In this document: piece after piece, positions 1 to 7,597 of the stretch | Layout of the letters: the number at the start of each line of letters is the position of its first letter | Numbering within the stretch: position 1 is the stretch's first letter | DNA from: Rikenellaceae bacterium | GTDB lineage: Bacteria > Bacteroidota > Bacteroidia > Bacteroidales > Rikenellaceae | Assembly (NCBI GenBank): GCA_015060115.1 | Contig: SUZB01000006.1 | Span: 1-64,000 of the forward strand | Direction of reading: 5' to 3' | Length of the DNA: 64,000 bases | The notes under the pieces: model-generated | What the model was told of the DNA's origin: nothing | The model's input: only the letters and a program-made list of their open reading frames with translations | The model's database searches: none | Made by a program: the position numbers and the translations under genes

Positions 1-1
1 G

Positions 2-39
2 CAGTTTACTTAGGCGTAAATGAGGATTTTGAGGGCGAG
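2..39 (+). repeat. 38-bp dispersed repeat, copy 1
   Basis: A 38-base block beginning CAGTTTACTTAGGCG and ending GAGGGCGAG is identical to bases 41395-41432, about 41 kb away in the same orientation. Identity stops abruptly on both sides, apart from loosely G/A-rich sequence downstream. Both copies are intergenic. The block starts at the window edge, so it may belong to a longer element. It can be read as a short open frame, but the frames after the block differ between copies, so it is not called as coding. Confidence 0.8.
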
Positions 40-139
40 CGTAACGACAAAATACACTTTTTATTCAGCCTCTTTTTCGTTGTTCGGCAATGCCTAACTC
101 AACTATTTTGCACTTTTCTCGAAAAAAGTTGCGAAATAT

Positions 140-170
140 TTTGCAAGTTTAGAAAATTGCTCTATCTTTG
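140..170 (+). promoter_or_regulatory. Promoter of tRNA-Met
   Basis: TTTG at 140-143 and TATCTTTG at 163-170 are separated by 19 bp, which matches the Bacteroidota sigma-70-type promoter (-33 TTTG, -7 TAnnTTTG). The tRNA starts 19 bases downstream. A 9-bp perfect inverted repeat (156-164 with 181-189, ATTGCTCTA / TAGAGCAAT) straddles the -7 box and predicted start site. Confidence 0.75.
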
Positions 171-189
171 CACTCGCTTTTAGAGCAAT

Positions 190-263
190 GGCGAGATAGC
201 TCAGCTGGTTAGAGCGCATGATTCATAATCATGAGGTCGAGAGTTCAAGTCTCTCTCTCGCTA
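190..263 (+). tRNA. tRNA-Met (anticodon CAT)
   Basis: A complete cloverleaf is visible: acceptor GGCGAGA (190-196) with TCTCGCT (256-262, closing G.U), D-arm GCTC..GAGC, anticodon stem CATGA/TCATG with loop TTCATAA (anticodon CAT at 224-226), T-arm GAGAG-TTCAAGT-CTCTC, and discriminator A263. CCA is not encoded. The paired acceptor end argues against an initiator tRNA. Elongator Met is preferred, but a CAT anticodon could also be a tRNA-Ile whose C is modified to lysidine. Confidence 0.92.
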
Positions 264-268
264 CTACC

Positions 269-310
269 ATAAGCTTTGAAGAACGACAGTTCCTCAAAGC
301 TTATTTTTTT
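269..310 (+). terminator. Intrinsic terminator after tRNA-Met
   Basis: Perfect 11-bp arms ATAAGCTTTGA (269-279) and TCAAAGCTTAT (294-304) enclose a small GAAC/GTTC inner stem and are followed by a run of T. It ends the tRNA transcript. It also lies just past the stop of the converging ybaK-like gene, so it may act in both directions. Confidence 0.8.
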
Positions 311-311
311 G

Positions 312-797
312 CTACTCGGCGCATAGGTCGGCAACCGAGGCTCCAACGAAGGCTATCAACTTATCGGGCGCTATGCCTATCTGCAAGCCACGAACACCAG
401 CGCTGATATATATCTTCGGGTGGTCGAGGACGGTAGAGTGAAAGTAGGTAGGAAATGGCTTGCGCATACCGATAGGCGAACAGCCACCGCGAATATAGCC
501 AGTAGTGGGAAGTAGCTCCTTCATAGCTATAAGGTCGGCCTTCTTGTTACCCGACACACGCGCTGCCGCCTTCAGATCCACCTCCTTATCACCCGGTATC
601 ACGCAGACAAAGTGTCCTGTGCGGTCGCCCTTAAGCACCAAGGTCTTGAATACCGTAGCGATATCCTCGCCCAGCTCCTCAGCAACATGTGTGGCTGCGA
701 GATTATTCTCATCAACCGTATAGGGTACAAGGTCATACTCTATCTTCGCCCTATCCAAGAGTCGGGCAGCATTTGTCTTATCTATCTTCTTTGCCAT
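312..797 (-). CDS. ybaK: YbaK/EbsC-family aminoacyl-tRNA deacylase
   Basis: The 161-residue protein has the YbaK/EbsC fold throughout. It begins with a KTNAARLLD-type helix, followed by VAEELG, VFKTLVL, a CVIPGD strand with conserved KEVDLK, and the glycine-rich GYIRGGCSPIGM loop that is diagnostic of the family. The family hydrolyses mischarged Cys-tRNA(Pro) in the cytosol. The ATG at 797 is chosen because similarity starts there; an in-frame extension to 926 would run through the divergent promoter region and into the neighbouring gene's start. It converges on tRNA-Met and diverges from the SDR gene. Family membership is clear, but the exact tRNA substrate is inferred. Confidence 0.88.
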   Translation of the reverse strand: MAKKIDKTNAARLLDRAKIEYDLVPYTVDENNLAATHVAEELGEDIATVFKTLVLKGDRTGHFVCVIPGDKEVDLKAAARVSGNKKADLIAMKELLPTTGYIRGGCSPIGMRKPFPTYFHSTVLDHPKIYISAGVRGLQIGIAPDKLIAFVGASVADLCAE

Positions 798-820
798 TTT
801 ATCAAATTTTTGTATATTTG

Positions 821-835
821 CCGTCATAATGACGG
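821..835. promoter_or_regulatory. Short palindrome in divergent intergenic region
   Basis: CCGTCAT-A-ATGACGG is a perfect palindrome with 7-bp arms. It sits in the space between the divergent ybaK-like and SDR genes, 24 bases upstream of the ybaK start. The position suits an operator, but no regulator is assigned and one palindrome of this size can arise by chance. Confidence 0.3.
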
Positions 836-901
836 TTCTTCTGTATCTTACTCCTACATCAATTTTTCGGTTCAAGTGATGCAACCAATTCGTTTTATTG
901 T

Positions 902-909
902 TATCTTTG
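902..909 (+). promoter_or_regulatory. -7 box of SDR gene
   Basis: TATCTTTG matches TAnnTTTG and lies only 4 bases before the ATG at 914. The transcript would start at or next to the initiation codon, so it would be leaderless. No convincing -33 box is seen. Confidence 0.5.
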
Positions 910-913
910 CGGT

Positions 914-1705
914 ATGAGTTACGCATTGATTACAGGCGCATCATCAGGTATGGGCCTATGTTACGCCAAGGAGTTAGCCCGTATGGGGTACAACATTATC
1001 GCCGTTAGCAACCAACCTACGGAGTTGGAGGCTGTGGCAGCATCACTACGCACAGAGTACGCCATCGAGGCACACGCCATATATGCCGACCTTGCGGAGC
1101 GTTCCGCAGCGAAGATGCTCTTCGACCGTTGCCAGAGCGAGGGCTGGGAGGTGGAGATACTTATCTCTAATGCAGGTATGCTCCTCTTCTCAACGCTTAC
1201 GAACACCGCCCCTGAGCGCCTTGCGACAATCATCGACCTACACTGCACCACAACAACACTCCTCTGTCGCTACTTTGGCGTGGCAATGAAACAGCGTGGC
1301 AAGGGTCGTATCCTGATTATGTCGTCATCAACAGCGTGGCTACCCTACCCGACAATCTCGCATTACAGCGCCACGAAGGCCTATTTGAAGAACTTCGCCT
1401 TTGCGCTATGGTACGAACTGCACCGCTATGGTGTAAGCGTAACTGCCCTATTCCCCGGTGCGGTAAACACCCCATTCTACAAGCTCTCCGACAAGATGCG
1501 CAGTCGCCTATCTTCGCTCGGCGTGCTGATGCGCCCTGAGGCAGTTGCCAAGCGAGGCATAAGTGCGATGATGCGAGGTAAGCGCCGACTGACACCAGGA
1601 CTCTTTACCCGTTTAGTGGTCGCCATCTGCGCCATTCTCCCTGCCCGCGTGCTCGACATCATTATCCGCATCAAGCCCATTCGCGAGCTTTTAGAGCGCA
1701 TCTAA
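914..1705 (+). CDS. Short-chain dehydrogenase/reductase
   Basis: The 263-residue protein is a classical SDR. It has a TGxxxGxG nucleotide-binding loop (TGASSGMG, residues 7-14), the NAG motif near residue 87, a catalytic Ser at about 138, and the YxxxK pair (Tyr151, Lys155). A C-terminal hydrophobic and basic stretch (about 225-263) resembles the membrane-proximal tail of 3-ketoacyl or hydroxysteroid-type SDRs. NAD(P)-dependent oxidoreduction is certain from the motifs; the substrate is unknown. The gene converges on the HAD hydrolase and their stop codons overlap by 4 bases. Confidence 0.88.
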   Translation: MSYALITGASSGMGLCYAKELARMGYNIIAVSNQPTELEAVAASLRTEYAIEAHAIYADLAERSAAKMLFDRCQSEGWEVEILISNAGMLLFSTLTNTAPERLATIIDLHCTTTTLLCRYFGVAMKQRGKGRILIMSSSTAWLPYPTISHYSATKAYLKNFAFALWYELHRYGVSVTALFPGAVNTPFYKLSDKMRSRLSSLGVLMRPEAVAKRGISAMMRGKRRLTPGLFTRLVVAICAILPARVLDIIIRIKPIRELLERI

Positions 1706-2364
1706 CGCTCGACAAGCGAGCGCAGTGTCGCCACATCAATATCGCGGAAATCGTCGATAATAAGGTCGGCATCGGTTGTTTCGAGGAACTCGCGCGAGAA
1801 TGTTGTAGCCAATGCCACAACCCTCATTCCTGCACGCTTAGCCGCCTCGATACCCGCCTCGGCATCCTCAAAAACGATGCACTCCTCAGCCTTTAGGCCT
1901 AACTTCGATGCAGCTGTGAGGTATATCTCGGGGTCGGGCTTGCAACGAGTAACCTCATCACCCGCAACGGCAGCCTCGAAGTAGCGCTCTATATGGCACT
2001 TATCCAGCACAAAATCGACATTTGCACGATAGCCCGAAGAGCCAACAGCACAGCGCAGACCCTCACTCTCACACTCGGCCAAAAACTCCAATAAGCCGGG
2101 CTGAGGTGTGATAATCGGGGCATATAGCTCGCGGTAAATTGCCTCCTTCTCATAGCCCAATTCACGGATACCGACACGCGCCACAACATCGGCAGGCATC
2201 AGCTCACCCATAATATCGTCGTTGCCCTTGCCAAAGACACGACTTAGCTCATCGAATGAGCGCTCCACGCCATAGCGGCGAAAGAACTCGGCAAAAGCGG
2301 CACGGTGCACCTCAAGGTTATTGACCAACACACCGTCCATATCGAAAAGTATTCCTCTAAGCAT
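1702..2364 (-). CDS. HAD-superfamily hydrolase, beta-phosphoglucomutase-like
   Basis: The 220-residue protein carries all HAD motifs: DMDGV (nucleophile Asp near residue 8), GSS (motif II), KPDPEIY (motif III Lys) and FEDAEAGIEAA (motif IV acids). The helical cap between motifs I and II fits the beta-phosphoglucomutase/phosphatase subfamily. It is probably a cytosolic sugar-phosphate mutase or phosphatase. The motif set cannot separate these, and no sugar operon surrounds it. The stop overlaps the 3' end of the convergent SDR gene. Confidence 0.87.
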   Translation of the reverse strand: MLRGILFDMDGVLVNNLEVHRAAFAEFFRRYGVERSFDELSRVFGKGNDDIMGELMPADVVARVGIRELGYEKEAIYRELYAPIITPQPGLLEFLAECESEGLRCAVGSSGYRANVDFVLDKCHIERYFEAAVAGDEVTRCKPDPEIYLTAASKLGLKAEECIVFEDAEAGIEAAKRAGMRVVALATTFSREFLETTDADLIIDDFRDIDVATLRSLVER

Positions 2365-2439
2365 AATCTGAAATTTAGGGCAAATATAGCGTTTTTTGTT
2401 GTAGTTTTTTACGCATCTATTTAATAATCGGCTCTACAT

Positions 2440-2470
2440 TTTGAATATTTACCCAAAAATATTAAATTTG
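2440..2470 (+). promoter_or_regulatory. Promoter of LytS/LytTR pair
   Basis: TTTG at 2440-2443 and TAAATTTG at 2463-2470 have a 19-bp spacer, a full match to the phylum consensus. The ATG at 2476 is 5 bases beyond the -7 box, so the predicted transcript is leaderless. Confidence 0.7.
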
Positions 2471-2475
2471 CGTTT

Positions 2476-3540
2476 ATGAATTGGCAAGATAGGTTAAAGA
2501 ATCTCAGCTTGGGCGAGAATATGTTGTACGGCCTTGTGTGGGCTGCCATATTCCTTATACCCTTTATGAATGCGCATCTTATGTCCGAGGAGATCAACAA
2601 CCTCGACAATGTGATTATATCGTGGGGTAAGATATCGCCATACTTCCTTATCTTTCTTCTCAACAACTATATCCTCGCGCCATACCTGCTATTGCGCCAC
2701 CGCTATGTGAGGTATGCTGTCAGCCTGCTCGCTGTCGTAGGCGCAATCTTCGGCACTATCGAAGTGCTCGATTTCCGCTACTGGCAGTCCGATATTGACC
2801 TTCGCAGCAAGGCATCGCTCACGGAGTTGGAGTGGTACTGGAATCTGCTCTTCGGCGTGATGATGGCGGGTGCAAACACGATGATTAAGCTCTACTACCG
2901 AGCCATCAAGATTGACCAGCGAATGGCCGTTTTGGAGCGCGAGAATATCGAGACGCAGATGGAGTATCTGAAGTACCAGATTAACCCCCACTTCCTGATG
3001 AACACGCTGAACAACATCCACGCGATGATTGACTTCGACAGCGATATGGCAAAGAAGTCGGTAATGGACCTTTCGCGTATGTTGCGCCATATCCTCTACG
3101 ACTCCGATGAGCAGTATACGACACTCGACAAGGAGGTAGCATTCTTGGAGAACTACATCGAGCTGATGCGCATACGCTATATTGACGAGGTGAACATCAA
3201 GCTCAACACCCCCGATATGAATATATGCCGTAAGATTAAGCTTCCGCCACTGCTCTTTATCGTGCTGGTGGAGAATGCCTTTAAGCACGGCATCAGCTAC
3301 GACAAGCAGTCGTTCATATATATCGACATAGCCACCTATGGCAAGATGTTGAGTTGCACGGTAACGAATAGCCGTCATCCTGCCCGAGTATCGAAGAGCA
3401 GTGGTATCGGCCTAAAGAATATTTCGCGCCGACTAAAACTCCTCTTCGACAACAACTATAAATTACACATCGAAGATGACAATGAAGATATTTACCGAGT
3501 AGAATTAGTAATACCTATAACAAATAGAGAGAGATGGTAA
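2476..3540 (+). CDS. LytS/YehU-type sensor histidine kinase
   Basis: The 354-residue protein has about four hydrophobic membrane segments (roughly 16-33, 51-72, 79-98, 122-138), a short coiled segment, then a His_kinase domain with the signature QINPHFLMNTLNNI (phospho-acceptor His172). The ATP-binding part shows VENAFKHG (about 265-272) and SGIGLKN (about 309-315). It belongs to the LytS/YehU class that pairs with LytTR regulators. No separate sensor domain is present, so the signal is probably sensed in or near the membrane. The stop codon overlaps the regulator start by 7 bases (ATGGTAA), indicating translational coupling. Confidence 0.93.
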   Translation: MNWQDRLKNLSLGENMLYGLVWAAIFLIPFMNAHLMSEEINNLDNVIISWGKISPYFLIFLLNNYILAPYLLLRHRYVRYAVSLLAVVGAIFGTIEVLDFRYWQSDIDLRSKASLTELEWYWNLLFGVMMAGANTMIKLYYRAIKIDQRMAVLERENIETQMEYLKYQINPHFLMNTLNNIHAMIDFDSDMAKKSVMDLSRMLRHILYDSDEQYTTLDKEVAFLENYIELMRIRYIDEVNIKLNTPDMNICRKIKLPPLLFIVLVENAFKHGISYDKQSFIYIDIATYGKMLSCTVTNSRHPARVSKSSGIGLKNISRRLKLLFDNNYKLHIEDDNEDIYRVELVIPITNRERW

Positions 3541-4265
3541 GATGTATCGCTATTGACGATGAGCCATTGGCTTTGCGTCAGATTAAGAGCTACATAGAGC
3601 GTAACGACCAGCTGGAGCTTGTGGCATCGTGTCGCAGTGCTATTCAGGCGCGTGAGATATTGGCAAAGGAGAGTATCGACCTAATTTTTGTGGACATCAA
3701 TATGCCCGACCTTAACGGCATTGACTTTGTGCGCCAACTCACAACCAACCAATATATTATCTTCACCACTGCCCACTCGGAGTATGCTCTTGAGGGTTTT
3801 AAGCTCAACGCCATAGACTATCTGCTAAAGCCCTTTACCCGCGATGAGTTCGAGAAGGCTACGCAGAAGGTTATCTCGCTTGTAGACCTTGTGGAGCGTT
3901 GCCACGCTGCCGAAAGTGCCGTTGCGCAAAACGAGGCAGAGAGCACCGACAACGAGGTTATCTCGGTTAAGGCTGACTATAAGACGCAGTTGGTCAAGGT
4001 GGCGGATATCATCTACTTGGAGAGTGCCGGCGAGTATGTCCGCCTACATATCGAGGGTAGTTCGACCATCACCACCCTCTTCCGCCTAAAGAATATGGAG
4101 ACCTCGCTACCACAGGATAGCTTTATGCGTGTTCACCGCTCGTATATCGTCAATCTTAAGCGCATTGCAAGCTACACCAAGGGTCGCATCTTCCTCGACA
4201 ATGGCGAGTATATCCCCTTGGGCGAGAACTACAAAGAGGCCTTCTTGGAGCGATTCGATAAGTAA
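3534..4265 (+). CDS. LytTR-family response regulator
   Basis: The 243-residue protein has an N-terminal receiver (IDDEP acidic pocket, phospho-acceptor Asp54 in FVDINMP, Thr in TAHS, Lys in LLKPF near 104). A linker leads to a LytTR DNA-binding domain from about residue 143, with the family core YLESAGEYVRLH and RVHRSYIVNL. It is cotranscribed with and coupled to the LytS-type kinase. Such pairs usually control cell-envelope or uptake genes, but the sequence does not show the regulon here. Confidence 0.94.
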   Translation: MVRCIAIDDEPLALRQIKSYIERNDQLELVASCRSAIQAREILAKESIDLIFVDINMPDLNGIDFVRQLTTNQYIIFTTAHSEYALEGFKLNAIDYLLKPFTRDEFEKATQKVISLVDLVERCHAAESAVAQNEAESTDNEVISVKADYKTQLVKVADIIYLESAGEYVRLHIEGSSTITTLFRLKNMETSLPQDSFMRVHRSYIVNLKRIASYTKGRIFLDNGEYIPLGENYKEAFLERFDK

Positions 4266-4291
4266 CGGCAAACACAAATAATCATAAAAAG

Positions 4292-4336
4292 AATACCCCT
4301 TGGGAAGGCACTATATGGTGCAACCCAAGGGGTATT
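4292..4336. terminator. Bidirectional terminator hairpin
   Basis: Perfect 13-bp arms AATACCCCTTGGG (4292-4304) and CCCAAGGGGTATT (4324-4336) are separated by a 19-base loop, between the convergent LytTR and PiT genes. The right flank is T-containing and the left flank A-rich, which fits use by both genes. Confidence 0.75.
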
Positions 4337-4358
4337 ACTTTGCAGCTAAAATAAGTGT

Positions 4359-6575
4359 TTACTTCTTCACGAAGTGCTCCAACGATTTCATAATATTACG
4401 CGAGTGAAGAATCATTGTCTTGGTCTCGGTGAGGATGTTGAAGAAGAGCATATTTGCCGATGACGAGCCACCGGTATCGCGCAAACGGCGAAGCTGGTTC
4501 TGCATAACCTCGTCGATAAGGTCAAACATCTCATCACGCTTGGTAAGCACGGTATCCATAGCCTCGAATGAGCGGTTGCGGAGCATATCGTTGATATCCG
4601 AGAAGATATCCTCTACGCGGTCGTTGATACGCTTGAGGTCGTAAACCTGCTCCTTCGAGAGGCCTGTATGGTTGTTATCCACATGCTTATAGCAGGGGCG
4701 TGTGATGTGCAAAAGGGCCTTACTGGTCTCCGAGATATAGTCTACAACCTGCACATAGAAGTGGCCGGTGTGAACATCGCTATCCTGCAAATCACGCAAT
4801 AGAGGGATAATCTCATACTTCTGCTGGCGTGTCGAGTAGTAGAACTCCTCGGCCTCGTGTACCATCTCCTTCAAGACCTTACGATTCTCCTTGAACACAG
4901 CAACAATCGTGCGGTCGTAAATCATCGTAACCTTCTCCATTGACGAGCAGATATGCTCGGTATAGGTGATAAGCGCCTCTTCGGGGCTCTGCTTAAGGCT
5001 CTCGCCAATCATAGCCACAGCCGACTCCTCGGCATCTTTCTTCTCCTCTGCCTTCTTCGCAAAGTTACTCTTGATAAGCATATAACCGCAAACTGCCGTA
5101 ACGGCGATAATCGCTATCTTACCGCCATAGACGAGGACAAGCGTAACGGCAAGAGCGATAATAAAGCCACCCACAGCCGTAACAAACCAACCCATAATCA
5201 CGGTCATAACGCCAGTAATACGATATACGGCACTCTCACGGCCCCAAGCACGGTCAGCAAGCGAAGAGCCCATCGACACCATAAATACTACATAGGTGGT
5301 AGACAATGGCAACTTGAGCTGAGTACCGATAGAGATAAGGATTGCAGCAGCCGTTAGGTTTACCGTAGCTCGGATAAGGTCGTAGTTTACATCGCCACGC
5401 TCCTCTTCGGGAAGGGGTTCAAAGCGGTTGTTGATAACATCGATTAGCTTGTTGGGTGTGATGCGTGCCAAGCCATCGTTGAGCATACGGGCACCACGCA
5501 CAATACCACGCGAAGCGGCCATAGCATCGGCATTGGGTGTTGCCTCCTCGCTCTGCGAAGATAGCTTACGCTCAGTCTCGATAACGCGCATCGCCTTATT
5601 TGAGGTAAAGAGCGTTACGACCATCACCAAGCCCGCAGCACACATAATCCAGAAGTTGGCCTGTGTGGGGTTGGCGAGAGCCGACATAGACTCAGGCTCA
5701 GTGCCAAGCGACTTGGCAATCATATATGAGTCGTAACCAGCATAGGGCACACCGATAAAGTTCACAAGGTCGTTACCCGCAAATGCCAAGGCTAACGAGA
5801 ATGTACCTGCAAGGATTGACACACGGAGGATATTGACCTTGCAACGCTGCAAAATCCAGAGCAGAACTGAGCTAATAGCCCAAAGGATAAGCAACGAGAG
5901 GGCTGTATTCTCGTTCACAAACTCGGTGAGAACAGCAGGAATAAGACCCGAACTCTTCAAGCCCTTGAATACGGTGAAATAGATGATACCCGCAAGCGTA
6001 ACACCGCACCATAGAGCACCCCAACGGTTGAATATCTTGTGGTAGCGGAACGAGAAGATAAAGCGCGAGACATACATCAGCAGGTGACCTGTGAAGAACG
6101 CCAGCACCACCGAGAGCAAGATACCCGATACGATACCGAGAGCATTGCCTGAGTTGATATAGTCGCCAAGCGAGGCATCGGTAGTGCCACTCCAGATATT
6201 GTAGAGTGCCAACGCCATTGCCGAGCCAAGCAAGCCAAATACCAACGACACGGTGGTCGATGTAGGCAGACCTAAGGTGTTGTAGATATCCAAGAGAATG
6301 ATGTTAGAGAGCATCATACCGAGGAAGAGAATCATAATCTCCTGATAGGAGAACATTTCGGGATAGAAGACGCCACTACGCGCAACATCCATCATACCGC
6401 TCGATGTCATAACGCCGACCATAACACCAATACCCGCAATCGCAAGGATTACATTCTTCTTGGCGGCCTTCGAGCCAAAGGCGGAATTTAGGAAGTTGAC
6501 CGCATCGTTTGACACGCCAACCACGATACCCATAACGGCAAGAATCGCAAGGGTAATAACAATAAAAAGATCCAT
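4359..6575 (-). CDS. PiT-family inorganic phosphate transporter with C-terminal PhoU-like domain
   Basis: The 738-residue inner-membrane protein has two PiT half-repeats, each with the phosphate-binding signature (GVSNDAVNFLNSAFG near 20-34, and AGNDLVNFIGVPYAG near 266-280), spread over about 10-12 membrane segments. From about residue 510 onward it is a soluble helical region (SLKQSPEEALITYTEH, then repeated long helices) resembling PhoU. PiT carriers import phosphate with protons or sodium. A fused PhoU-like tail is usual in this phylum and could couple transport to signalling. It is divergent from a PhoB/PhoR-like pair and has a Pho-box-like operator and a structured leader upstream. Confidence 0.92.
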   Translation of the reverse strand: MDLFIVITLAILAVMGIVVGVSNDAVNFLNSAFGSKAAKKNVILAIAGIGVMVGVMTSSGMMDVARSGVFYPEMFSYQEIMILFLGMMLSNIILLDIYNTLGLPTSTTVSLVFGLLGSAMALALYNIWSGTTDASLGDYINSGNALGIVSGILLSVVLAFFTGHLLMYVSRFIFSFRYHKIFNRWGALWCGVTLAGIIYFTVFKGLKSSGLIPAVLTEFVNENTALSLLILWAISSVLLWILQRCKVNILRVSILAGTFSLALAFAGNDLVNFIGVPYAGYDSYMIAKSLGTEPESMSALANPTQANFWIMCAAGLVMVVTLFTSNKAMRVIETERKLSSQSEEATPNADAMAASRGIVRGARMLNDGLARITPNKLIDVINNRFEPLPEEERGDVNYDLIRATVNLTAAAILISIGTQLKLPLSTTYVVFMVSMGSSLADRAWGRESAVYRITGVMTVIMGWFVTAVGGFIIALAVTLVLVYGGKIAIIAVTAVCGYMLIKSNFAKKAEEKKDAEESAVAMIGESLKQSPEEALITYTEHICSSMEKVTMIYDRTIVAVFKENRKVLKEMVHEAEEFYYSTRQQKYEIIPLLRDLQDSDVHTGHFYVQVVDYISETSKALLHITRPCYKHVDNNHTGLSKEQVYDLKRINDRVEDIFSDINDMLRNRSFEAMDTVLTKRDEMFDLIDEVMQNQLRRLRDTGGSSSANMLFFNILTETKTMILHSRNIMKSLEHFVKK

Positions 6576-6632
6576 ATATCAATTAGTTAATATTATTCTG
6601 CAACACAATACAAAGTGCCTCTAAAAAGAAAA

Positions 6633-6696
6633 ATGCCCACAACCGAAGTCAATAACTTCGATTGCAAGCGACTTATCTTGAGGTTATGCCGGGCAT
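6633..6696 (-). promoter_or_regulatory. Structured leader with terminator-like hairpin upstream of PiT
   Basis: On the minus strand the leader begins with ATGCCC (6696-6691) and AACC and later returns GGTT and GGGCAT (6638-6633), enclosing a 6-bp hairpin CGAAGT/ACTTCG (6660-6644). The closing arm is followed directly by TTTTTCTTTTT, the pattern of an intrinsic terminator 47 bases before the start codon region. The first arm can alternatively pair with itself (ATGCC-C-GGCAT), so an attenuator or riboswitch-like switch is possible. It matches no riboswitch class I recognise. Confidence 0.5.
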
Positions 6697-6718
6697 AATA
6701 ACTTAGTTTCTTCGATGA

Positions 6719-6726
6719 CAAAGTTA
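6719..6726 (-). promoter_or_regulatory. -7 box of PiT transporter gene
   Basis: CAAAGTTA on the plus strand is TAACTTTG on the minus strand, matching TAnnTTTG. Transcription would start near 6710 and give a leader of about 135 bases containing the hairpins at 6633-6696. The direct repeats at 6735-6756 take the place of a normal -33 box, 8 bases upstream. Confidence 0.6.
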
Positions 6727-6734
6727 CGAATAAA

Positions 6735-6756
6735 TTGTTACAAAATTGTTACAAAA
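6735..6756. promoter_or_regulatory. Pho-box-like tandem 11-bp repeats
   Basis: TTGTTACAAAA occurs twice in perfect tandem (6735-6745, 6746-6756). A third near-copy, TTGTTACAAAT, lies at 6776-6786. A 7-bp word plus a 4-bp A-rich spacer at an 11-bp period is the architecture of PhoB/PhoP boxes (for example CTGTCAT-N4-CTGTCAT). Placement next to the PiT -7 box suits a PhoB-type activator replacing the -33 contact. The regulator is inferred to be the OmpR-type protein encoded divergently at 6902. Confidence 0.6.
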
Positions 6757-6835
6757 CCATTAAGTCGCGTAACAGTTGTTACAAATTTAGGCTATGTCGC
6801 AAGGGCATTATGGCAAATATTTTTAGCACGAAAGG

Positions 6836-6866
6836 TTGGAATTATAGATAAATATCACTACATTTG
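6836..6866 (+). promoter_or_regulatory. Promoter of OmpR-type two-component operon
   Basis: TTG at 6836-6838 and TACATTTG at 6859-6866 have a 20-bp spacer. The start codon is 36 bases downstream. Confidence 0.65.
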
Positions 6867-6901
6867 TATGATATTTAGACTTAAAGTAAAGATTTGCAAC
6901 A

Positions 6902-7597
6902 ATGGGCAAATATCGTATTTTGGTTGTCGATGACGAGGAGTCGCTATGCGAGATTCTGAAGTTTAATCTTGAGCGCGAGGGCTACGAGGTGCTTACGGCA
7001 TTGAGTGCCGAGGAGGCGCTAACGCTCGAACTCGATAAACTCGACCTTATAATATTAGATGTTATGATGGGCGAGTTGAGTGGCTTTAGTATGGCGAAGA
7101 TACTGCGCAAGAGGCGCGATACAGCTACCCTACCAATCATCTTCTGCACAGCTCGCGATACGGAGGCCGACAAGATTGAGGGCTTGGATATCGGCGCCGA
7201 TGACTATATAGCAAAGCCTTTTTCGGTGGCAGAGGTTATGGCGCGAGTGCGCTCGGTGTTGCGCCGTTCGCAGCATCAGCCTAAGATAGCAACCGAAGAT
7301 AGCGACAACATTATTCGATTCGAGGATTTGGAGATTAACCAACTCAAGAAGCGATGCACAATATCCGACGAGGAGATTTCGCTCACGCGCAAGGAGTTTG
7401 ATATTCTTGTGCTGCTACTCTCAAACAGAGGCTCGATACTCTCGCGAGAGCAGATTATGAAGCGTGTATGGAGTGATGAGGTGGTTGTGCTTGACCGCAC
7501 CATCGATGTAAACATCACACGAATGCGCAAAAAGCTTGGCAAATATGGTAATCACATTATAACACGAACAGGTTATGGCTACGGATTTGAAGAATAA
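6902..7597 (+). CDS. OmpR/PhoB-family response regulator
   Basis: The 231-residue protein has a receiver (VVDDEE, phospho-acceptor Asp53 in ILDVMMG, TAR, Lys105 in YIAKPF) and a C-terminal winged-helix domain from about 130. The latter shows LTRKEFDILVLLLSNRG, SREQIMKRVW and DRTIDVNITRMRKKLG, the OmpR/PhoB recognition-helix pattern. Its divergence from a PiT-PhoU transporter with Pho-box-like repeats between them makes a PhoB role likely (inference). Outside this context it would simply be called RprY/PhoP-like. Its 3' end overlaps the kinase start by 23 bases. Confidence 0.93.
   Translation: MGKYRILVVDDEESLCEILKFNLEREGYEVLTALSAEEALTLELDKLDLIILDVMMGELSGFSMAKILRKRRDTATLPIIFCTARDTEADKIEGLDIGADDYIAKPFSVAEVMARVRSVLRRSQHQPKIATEDSDNIIRFEDLEINQLKKRCTISDEEISLTRKEFDILVLLLSNRGSILSREQIMKRVWSDEVVVLDRTIDVNITRMRKKLGKYGNHIITRTGYGYGFEE

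Noticed and set aside
2689..3378. Long minus-strand open frame (229 codons) opposite the LytS-type kinase
   Set aside because: The plus-strand frame has unambiguous kinase motifs. The antisense frame is a by-product of codon bias and has no recognisable domain or promoter.
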